This document shows, in pieces, positions 5,795 through 9,340 of a stretch of 10,412 nt of DNA. The stretch's first letter is position 1; each line of letters opens with the position of its first letter. Under the pieces are notes generated by a model. It searched no databases. It saw only the letters and a program-made list of their open reading frames with translations, and was not told the DNA's origin. The stretch comes from DASTDY01 sp035457345 (GTDB taxonomy: Bacteria; Patescibacteriota; Saccharimonadia; Saccharimonadales; EFPC-124), in contig DATIBT010000003.1 of NCBI GenBank assembly GCA_035457345.1, positions 1 through 10,412 of the forward strand. The letters are read 5' to 3'. The translations under genes were made by a program, and so were the position numbers.

Positions 5795-7138
5795 TTACGC
5801 AGGCACTTCGGCGCCAGTCTCGCGGTCGATTAGCACCTCGTTCGTGCCGCCAACAGCTAGGCGCTTCTTGTACACATAGACGCGGCCGTTGATAGTGCGG
5901 CTCTCACTACGCTGCGGTGCAGGGGATCTGACCAACTGTTTGCGTTCGCTTTGAACGTAGTAGTGGCGATTGGGTTGATTTTTGGCCTTCTGCACTCGGG
6001 CGATCGCTTGGGCGCCAACTTTGCGGCGAGGGCCAGAGTATTTGTTAGCACCGCAACTGTAGCACTCGGGGTCACAGGGGTCGTACTGCACATACTGTTT
6101 GCAGTGCGGGCAATTACCCCACACCTTCTCGGAGCCAAACCCAAGGCGGCCCGCCTGTTCGGTAACTGATGTACCAATTGGGCAATCTCCCGAATAATCT
6201 AAACCGGCACCGCGCGCAGCGTCACCAGCAGCCTGCAAGTCACTCACTTCTGCCTCTGGATTGTGCAGGCGCAGGTCAATAGCGGCTGCCAGGTTATAGC
6301 GATGAGACTCTAATAAGCGCATGCGCTCATCCTTGTCTCGAGTGAGGTCAAATACCTTATGCACAATGGCCATATGTTTCTCGATTAAATCTGTTTGAGC
6401 GCTCACATAAGCAACCACCTCTTTGACATCAATGGGCGGACGGCCAGCATACCATTCACCCCCTAACTGCTCCGAGAGTGACGCATCGTATGCCTCGCGT
6501 TGATTATTTGTAAGCCACTCAAGCGAAACCGCAGGGATAAAACGGCGCTGCGCGGCAACCGCCTCTGAGCCCAGACCATCTGGCAATTCGTAGCCAAGCG
6601 CCTGGTCCATTGCCTGCACCGCGGCGTAATTACTGCCGTCCAGAGACTGGTAGCCTATGACCAGGCCATTCTCGGTCGGGGCGGCATAGCGGTTGAACAT
6701 TTTAAGGCGTTCACGGTTATAACCTGGCAGCGAACTTTTACCTTCGCGCACACTATCCGGGATCATCCAGCGCGAAAGCAGCACTCCCGAACCGGGGTCT
6801 TCGGCCGCCAAGCTCTCCATAATTTCATATTCCTCTAGTTCTAGGCGACGACGTTCAAGTTCTACTTTCCAGTCGGGATTAGCCCGTGCCATTCTTTCGG
6901 CCTGTGCAACACCGTCTTCAATGATCGGCCGCAGGGCCTGACCTAAGTCATTCACTAACCCGGCAGGGGTAAGAGTGAATTCCATTGTTGTCATCTGGGG
7001 GGCGCGGACGCGTTCAGCGGCATCTGTAATTTCATCGCGTCTGAGGCTCTCAAGCCACTCGTGGTATGCCAAGTACTCCACTTCCCGTTGGCGGCCGATC
7101 CGTTCCCGTATTTGTTGCTCCCCAGTGAGTGTTTGCAC
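5795..7138 (-). CDS. uncharacterised 447-aa protein with C-terminal zinc ribbon
   Basis: I do not recognise the family. The GTG start shares its G with the TAG stop of the preceding small ORF (TAGTG), and no Shine-Dalgarno is seen, so initiation is probably coupled. Residues ~1-115 are highly charged and helical, with a likely coiled coil at ~84-112 (Glu/Arg/Leu-rich). Residues ~115-235 are mixed, ~236-310 helical again. A Cys cluster follows: Cys343-x2-Cys346 and Cys359-x2-Cys362, with extra Cys319 and Cys355, the geometry of a rubredoxin-like zinc ribbon. The tail after ~370 is basic (Lys/Arg/Gln, PRRKVGAQAIARVQKAKNQ) and may bind nucleic acid; it ends with a beta-like RVYVYKK...VLIDRETGAEV segment. 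There is no signal peptide or membrane segment, so it is probably cytoplasmic. It could be a lineage-specific protein; a nucleic-acid role is a guess. Confidence 0.8.
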   Translation of the reverse strand: MQTLTGEQQIRERIGRQREVEYLAYHEWLESLRRDEITDAAERVRAPQMTTMEFTLTPAGLVNDLGQALRPIIEDGVAQAERMARANPDWKVELERRRLELEEYEIMESLAAEDPGSGVLLSRWMIPDSVREGKSSLPGYNRERLKMFNRYAAPTENGLVIGYQSLDGSNYAAVQAMDQALGYELPDGLGSEAVAAQRRFIPAVSLEWLTNNQREAYDASLSEQLGGEWYAGRPPIDVKEVVAYVSAQTDLIEKHMAIVHKVFDLTRDKDERMRLLESHRYNLAAAIDLRLHNPEAEVSDLQAAGDAARGAGLDYSGDCPIGTSVTEQAGRLGFGSEKVWGNCPHCKQYVQYDPCDPECYSCGANKYSGPRRKVGAQAIARVQKAKNQPNRHYYVQSERKQLVRSPAPQRSESRTINGRVYVYKKRLAVGGTNEVLIDRETGAEVPA

Positions 7139-7302
7139 TAAAAATACCCTGCATCGAGCAGGGCGTTCGGCGGTCTAATGTAGTTTAGCGCGTATGGCTG
7201 GTCCTGCTCGGGATTACCCTTCTGCTGACGTATCGGGCTTGAGCTTACGCTCATACCGTTGCGGCACAGCTCACGATTCACACGTGATTCCGTCGTTGCC
7301 AA
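7138..7302 (-). CDS. small ORF (38-54 aa) overlapping the zinc-ribbon gene
   Basis: A minus-strand frame is open from 7374 to the TAG at 7140-7138. That TAG shares one base with the GTG of the 447-aa gene, the same TAGTG junction as between aspS and the nucleotidyltransferase gene, which argues it is translated. Possible starts are TTG 7302 (54 aa, MATTESRVNRELC...), GTG 7281 (47 aa) and ATG 7254 (38 aa); none has a good Shine-Dalgarno. I give the longest. The product is polar with an SSSPIRQQKGNPEQDQPY centre and a NYIRPPNALLDAGYF end. Its last codons (Leu-Leu-Asp-Ala-Gly-Tyr-Phe) encode a hairpin plus U-tract. An extended -10 lies about 22 nt before the TTG. It could be a leader peptide controlling the downstream gene or a small protein in its own right. 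Confidence 0.5.
   Translation of the reverse strand: MATTESRVNRELCRNGMSVSSSPIRQQKGNPEQDQPYALNYIRPPNALLDAGYF
7141..7163 (-). terminator. terminator-like hairpin at the end of the small ORF (possible attenuator)
   Basis: On the minus strand CCCTGC (7163-7158) and GCAGGG (7152-7147) enclose a 5-nt loop and are followed at once by TATTTTTA. This has the shape of an intrinsic terminator. It lies inside the last codons of the small ORF and directly before the GTG of the 447-aa gene, so termination here would cut off that gene and corA. A ribosome finishing the small ORF would cover the stem. Confidence 0.5.
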
Positions 7303-7324
7303 GGGGTTGTTTGTTAATAAATTA

Positions 7325-7335
7325 AGTATATAACA
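7325..7335 (-). promoter_or_regulatory. -10 region for small ORF / zinc-ribbon gene
   Basis: On the minus strand the run TGTTATATACT contains an extended -10 (TG-n-TATATA) and an overlapping TATACT, in the 65-nt space between the one-TM gene stop and the TTG of the small ORF. No clear -35 is present, as is common for extended -10 promoters. It would allow the small ORF and 447-aa gene to be transcribed apart from the upstream gene. Confidence 0.4.
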
Positions 7336-7367
7336 CTGTATATAGGGCGTCTGCTGTAAAATAAACG

Positions 7368-7826
7368 CTATTTTTTAGTTGGCGTGGCGCCTTGGGGTGA
7401 ACCACTCTGTTGGTCGGGAAGATTGACCGGACCGGCATTAACGAGCTTGTTAACCGATTCGCGGTATATAAGTGCCTGCTTTGCCTTCGGATAAATTAGC
7501 AGGAAGTCGCCGTTTTCGGCCTTATCAAAAAAGCTCTGGTCTTTGAGTTTTTCTTCATCTTCTATCTTGACTATTGTTGGTTCTTCGCTTGGGGTCATAT
7601 ACAGGGCACCCACCTCTTTTGTCACACGGTTGGCCGTTTCTATCTTGGTAGCATTCGGGTCTTGCTTGAACACAACGTCACGGAGCAACAAGCCGACCGC
7701 GATGAGAACAACGACGCCCAACACCGCGCCGCCAATAAGCATCATTTTTTTCTTTGGGTGCTGTTGCAACCCCCCAAGCAGCTCAATCATACGTTCAATG
7801 GTAGACGGCGCAGGTATAATGGTCAA
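7368..7826 (-). CDS. single-TM protein, unknown function, TTG start
   Basis: The start is placed at TTG 7826 (152 aa) because AGGAGG at 7838-7833 is 6 nt away; the in-frame GTG two codons earlier would touch the Shine-Dalgarno with no spacing. Residues ~1-27 are cytoplasmic with a basic HPKKK stretch. A hydrophobic helix at ~29-49 (LIGGAVLGVVVLIAVGLLL) follows, and the remaining ~100 residues would be outside: a charged segment (KIEDEEKLKDQSFFDKAENGD), then a compact FLLIYPKAKQALIYRES beta-like piece and a Pro/Gln/Ser/Gly tail ending PTKK. This is type II (N-in) single-pass topology by the positive-inside rule. No catalytic motif is visible and no family is recognised. It is divergent from the Fur-family gene and upstream of the small ORF/zinc-ribbon genes, with which it may be co-transcribed since no terminator is seen in between. 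Confidence 0.75.
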   Translation of the reverse strand: MTIIPAPSTIERMIELLGGLQQHPKKKMMLIGGAVLGVVVLIAVGLLLRDVVFKQDPNATKIETANRVTKEVGALYMTPSEEPTIVKIEDEEKLKDQSFFDKAENGDFLLIYPKAKQALIYRESVNKLVNAGPVNLPDQQSGSPQGATPTKK

Positions 7827-7845
7827 GCTCACCCTCCTGACCGTT

Positions 7846-7874
7846 TTGCAAAAGTGTCGCAGTGTTTATATACT
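7846..7874 (+). promoter_or_regulatory. promoter of the Fur-family gene, leaderless arrangement
   Basis: TTGCAA (7846-7851), a 17-nt spacer, and TATACT (7869-7874) form a complete sigma-70-type promoter. The ATG at 7881 is exactly 6 nt after the -10, so the first transcribed base should be the A of the ATG. No Shine-Dalgarno is present. Confidence 0.65.
7865..7870 (-). promoter_or_regulatory. -10 element for the one-TM gene, overlapping the fur-like promoter
   Basis: TATAAA on the minus strand (7870-7865) overlaps the plus-strand TATACT by two bases. Transcription would begin near 7858, leaving a ~30-nt leader with AGGAGG. No good -35 (CACCTA at 17 nt). A regulator bound here would affect both genes. 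Confidence 0.35.
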
Positions 7875-7880
7875 GACTAT

Positions 7881-8294
7881 ATGGAAATAGGTGTACAGAA
7901 AGTCAAAACTACCCTCAAACAAGCGAAAGCTAGCGCCACCCAAAGCCGCATTGCTGTCTTTAACGCCCTGGCCGAGAACGGCCCCATGAGCGTAGGCAGC
8001 CTGGCTACGACCATACGCCGCGATGTTGACCGTGCCACCGTGTACCGTACCGTTGAACTCTTTGAGAAGCTCGGCATTGTTAACCGCATTTGGCACGGCT
8101 TCAAGCATCAAGTTGAACTTAGTGAAATCTTCACTCCCCATCACCACCATGCTCTCTGCCAACAGTGCGGTAAAACGATAGATATAGCTAGCCCTGAGCT
8201 TGAGGCCGCTCTGACTGGCCTCGCCAAAAAACACGAATTCCTTAGCCTAAACCACTCAGTTGAGCTTACAGGGTATTGCTCTGACTGCCAGTAG
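7881..8294 (+). CDS. Fur-family metal-responsive transcription regulator
   Basis: This 137-residue protein has an N-terminal winged helix (~15-80) with the recognition stretch DVDRATVYRTVELFEKLGIV (~48-67), characteristic of Fur/Zur/PerR. The C-terminal dimerisation domain carries four histidines at 87-90, Cys93-x2-Cys96, and a terminal Cys133-x2-Cys136. The two CxxC pairs form the structural Zn site, and His 87-90, 119 and 125 are candidate ligands for the regulatory metal. It would repress or activate metal uptake or oxidative-stress genes. Whether it senses Fe, Mn, Zn or peroxide cannot be decided from sequence. The ATG at 7881 is chosen because it sits exactly downstream of a good promoter and the family's N-terminus aligns there; upstream codons in the same frame are antisense to the neighbouring gene. 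Metal transporters encoded nearby are possible targets. Confidence 0.95.
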   Translation: MEIGVQKVKTTLKQAKASATQSRIAVFNALAENGPMSVGSLATTIRRDVDRATVYRTVELFEKLGIVNRIWHGFKHQVELSEIFTPHHHHALCQQCGKTIDIASPELEAALTGLAKKHEFLSLNHSVELTGYCSDCQ

Positions 8295-8300
8295 CGAACG

Positions 8301-8328
8301 TTGACTTGCAGGAACGAAAGACTACAAT
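8301..8328 (+). promoter_or_regulatory. promoter of the 131-aa gene
   Basis: TTGACT (8301-8306) and TACAAT (8323-8328) with a 16-nt spacer, each 5/6 to consensus. It lies just after the Fur-family stop codon. Transcription would begin near 8335, at the edge of a 17-bp palindrome. Confidence 0.65.
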
Positions 8329-8335
8329 AACTGTC

Positions 8336-8352
8336 TGAACAGATTCTGTTCA
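8336..8352. promoter_or_regulatory. 17-bp perfect palindrome at the predicted +1, operator or 5' hairpin
   Basis: TGAACAG-ATT-CTGTTCA is a perfect 7-bp inverted repeat with a 3-nt centre, 8 nt after the -10. As DNA it is well placed for a repressor; as RNA it would be a 5'-terminal stem-loop. It resembles a Gram-positive LexA half-site pair (GAAC/GTTC) but with 7 rather than 4 nt between halves. Confidence 0.55.
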
Positions 8353-8355
8353 AAA

Positions 8356-8370
8356 CACCCTGCATCCTCG
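8356..8370 (+). repeat. left arm of 15-bp inverted repeat (5' leader of 131-aa gene)
   Basis: CACCCTGCATCCTCG, directly before the Shine-Dalgarno of the 131-aa gene, is the exact reverse complement of 8825-8839, which lies in the 3' hairpin of the same gene. The arms are 454 nt apart. Confidence 0.85.
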
Positions 8371-8384
8371 GCAAGGAGTACTGA

Positions 8385-8780
8385 ATGCACATTAGAGTGC
8401 TGGACGAGACGGTCATGATCACACCCGCTGCGTCAGTACTGGAGTTCGCCAAAGCGGTTGAGCACATCTGTGCGCTTCGTGCGTTTGCGACAAGACGCGT
8501 CATCGAAGCTACACAGAGGGGCGAGGAGGTCTCCTTCTATGGTGCCGGCCCCAACTACAGCGGCAGCCTCTTTACTGAAACCACTATCAACCTCAACTTT
8601 CTGGAAGTGCAAGTCCTCGGCAGCAAAGATGTCGTACGGATGCTGCTGAACTGGCTGGCAACGACAGAAAACGGCGGCAAGAAAGTGCAGATCATCGACA
8701 GAACTGCTCACAGGTTTACAGCTACGCTCCTGAGCGTACCGGCGGATGTCCTGAGCAGCTACAACGCTAGCCGACACTAA
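8385..8780 (+). CDS. uncharacterised 131-aa protein
   Basis: I do not recognise this protein. The ATG has a fine Shine-Dalgarno, AAGGAG at 8373-8378 with 6 nt spacing, and an upstream promoter. The product is soluble-looking, with a helical N-terminal half (AKAVEHICALRAFATRRVIEATQ-like stretch cut short here: ~24-46), a small/polar segment around residues 50-62 (FYGAGPNYSGS), then a beta/alpha stretch (TINLNFLEVQVLGSKDVVRMLLNWL, ~67-90) and a C-terminal part containing KKVQIIDRTAHRFTATLL. There is one Cys (29), no signal peptide and no membrane helix. The gene is a monocistronic unit between the Fur-family and RRM genes, bounded by its own promoter, operator-like palindrome and 3' hairpin. 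A 146-codon antisense frame across it lacks such signals and is taken as a shadow. Confidence 0.75.
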   Translation: MHIRVLDETVMITPAASVLEFAKAVEHICALRAFATRRVIEATQRGEEVSFYGAGPNYSGSLFTETTINLNFLEVQVLGSKDVVRMLLNWLATTENGGKKVQIIDRTAHRFTATLLSVPADVLSSYNASRH

Positions 8781-8786
8781 CCGTGT

Positions 8787-8850
8787 GATCACACCCTGCA
8801 CCCCTGCCGGGTTTCGTGGCCAGACGAGGATGCAGGGTGCGATCGCTTTT
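8787..8850 (+). terminator. structured terminator, possible three-way junction RNA
   Basis: GATC-A-CACCCTGCA (8787-8800) pairs with TGCAGGGTG-C-GATC (8831-8844), 9 plus 4 bp around one A-C mismatch, and is followed by GCTTTT. The 30-nt interior folds into two more hairpins: CCC/GGG (8802-8804 with 8809-8811) and TTTCGT/ACGAGG (8812-8817 with 8824-8829, two G-U). This leaves one unpaired base on each side, a compact three-way junction. The short U-run makes it a modest intrinsic terminator. Confidence 0.6.
8825..8839 (+). repeat. right arm of 15-bp inverted repeat (in the 3' hairpin)
   Basis: CGAGGATGCAGGGTG is the perfect reverse complement of 8356-8370. The local partner in the terminator (8792-8800) matches only nine of these bases, so the 5' leader arm is a competing and longer partner. 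Confidence 0.85.
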
Positions 8851-8857
8851 GCATCTA

Positions 8858-8886
8858 TTGTATTGCCGCTCAACCTGTGGTCTAAT
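8858..8886 (+). promoter_or_regulatory. promoter of the RRM gene
   Basis: TTGTAT (8858-8863), a 17-nt spacer, and TCTAAT (8881-8886) preceded by TGG, i.e. an extended -10. The predicted start near 8893 gives a leader of about 110 nt. Confidence 0.6.
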
Positions 8887-8892
8887 TAGGTT

Positions 8893-9002
8893 AGCAGATT
8901 CTTACCTGCGACGATTTTGGATTTTGTAGATTGCGCGTGACTGCCTTCTACCTTCCTTGGCCGGTAAGTGGTCGTTCTGCGTTCGTGTAATAAGGAAGTA
9001 GC
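8893..9002 (+). promoter_or_regulatory. long structured 5' leader of the RRM gene
   Basis: The ~110-nt leader contains CTTCCTT (8952-8958), an exact complement of the Shine-Dalgarno AAGGAAG (8992-8998). It also contains CTTACC (8901-8906), complementary to GGTAAG (8963-8968). The two pairings cross, so they are either alternative folds or a pseudoknot. The first would hide the ribosome site. It is a plausible thermosensor or autoregulatory element. Confidence 0.45.
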
Positions 9003-9290
9003 ATGGCAGTCAAACTCTATGTCGGCAATTTGCCGTACTCCACTACCGACGAAGACCTTAAAGGCATGTTTGCTGAATACGGTACTGTTGAATCAGTAGC
9101 CGTCATCAGCGACCGTGAAACTGGTCGTTCGAAAGGTTTTGGTTTTGTTGAACTGAGCACACCCGAAGAAGCCAAGGCGGCTATTGAAGCCCTTAATGGT
9201 AAAGACTTCGGCGGTCGTGACTTGGTTGTCAACGAAGCTCGCCCTAAAGAAGCTCGCCCACAAGGCAGCTTCCGTCAGCGCAGCTGGTAG
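9003..9290 (+). CDS. RRM-type RNA-binding protein
   Basis: This 95-residue protein is a single RNA-recognition motif with a short basic tail. RNP2 is LYVGNL (5-10) and RNP1 is KGFGFVEL (44-51), holding the aromatic RNA-stacking residues Tyr6, Phe46 and Phe48. The tail (ARPKEARPQGSFRQRSW) is Arg/Pro/Gln-rich. The layout matches the small bacterial RRM proteins best known from cyanobacteria, where several are cold-induced and bind single-stranded RNA. AAGGAAG at 8992-8998 precedes the ATG by 4 nt. The gene stands alone, with an extended -10 promoter, a long leader able to mask its ribosome site, and a strong terminator. Autoregulation through the leader would be plausible. Confidence 0.95.
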   Translation: MAVKLYVGNLPYSTTDEDLKGMFAEYGTVESVAVISDRETGRSKGFGFVELSTPEEAKAAIEALNGKDFGGRDLVVNEARPKEARPQGSFRQRSW

Positions 9291-9306
9291 TCTCTAGAGA
9301 GACAGT

Positions 9307-9339
9307 AAAAACACTCGCCCCTCGTTGGCGGGTGTTTTT
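9307..9339. terminator. bidirectional intrinsic terminator between RRM and Nramp-like genes
   Basis: A 13-bp stem (9307-9319 with 9327-9339, one T-G wobble) with a 7-nt loop, carrying five A residues at its left base and five T at its right base. It therefore serves both converging genes; the Nramp-like stop codon is at 9341-9343. A small TCTCTAGAGA palindrome (9291-9300) precedes it. Confidence 0.92.
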
Positions 9340-9340
9340 A

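Noticed and set aside
7141..7367. tRNA or other stable RNA gene in the gap between the one-TM and zinc-ribbon genes
   Set aside because: No cloverleaf, no GTTC-type T-loop in place and no CCA end; the open frame with TAGTG junction explains it better.
7662..7880. Long N-terminal extension of the Fur-family gene
   Set aside because: The extra codons are antisense to the one-TM gene and upstream of a good promoter whose start falls on the ATG at 7881.
8336..8352. SOS/LexA box
   Set aside because: Half-sites GAAC and GTTC are 7 nt apart instead of the 4 of the Gram-positive box, so the assignment is not supported.
8356..8839. Reading the 15-bp inverted repeats as terminal repeats of a small mobile element
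   Set aside because: No target-site duplication flanks the arms, no transposase is present, and each arm fits functionally inside a leader or terminator. Only comparison with relatives could revive it.
8433..8873. 146-codon open frame on the minus strand across the 131-aa gene
   Set aside because: No Shine-Dalgarno, runs through the structured 3' hairpin, and the opposite-strand gene has promoter, ribosome site and terminator.
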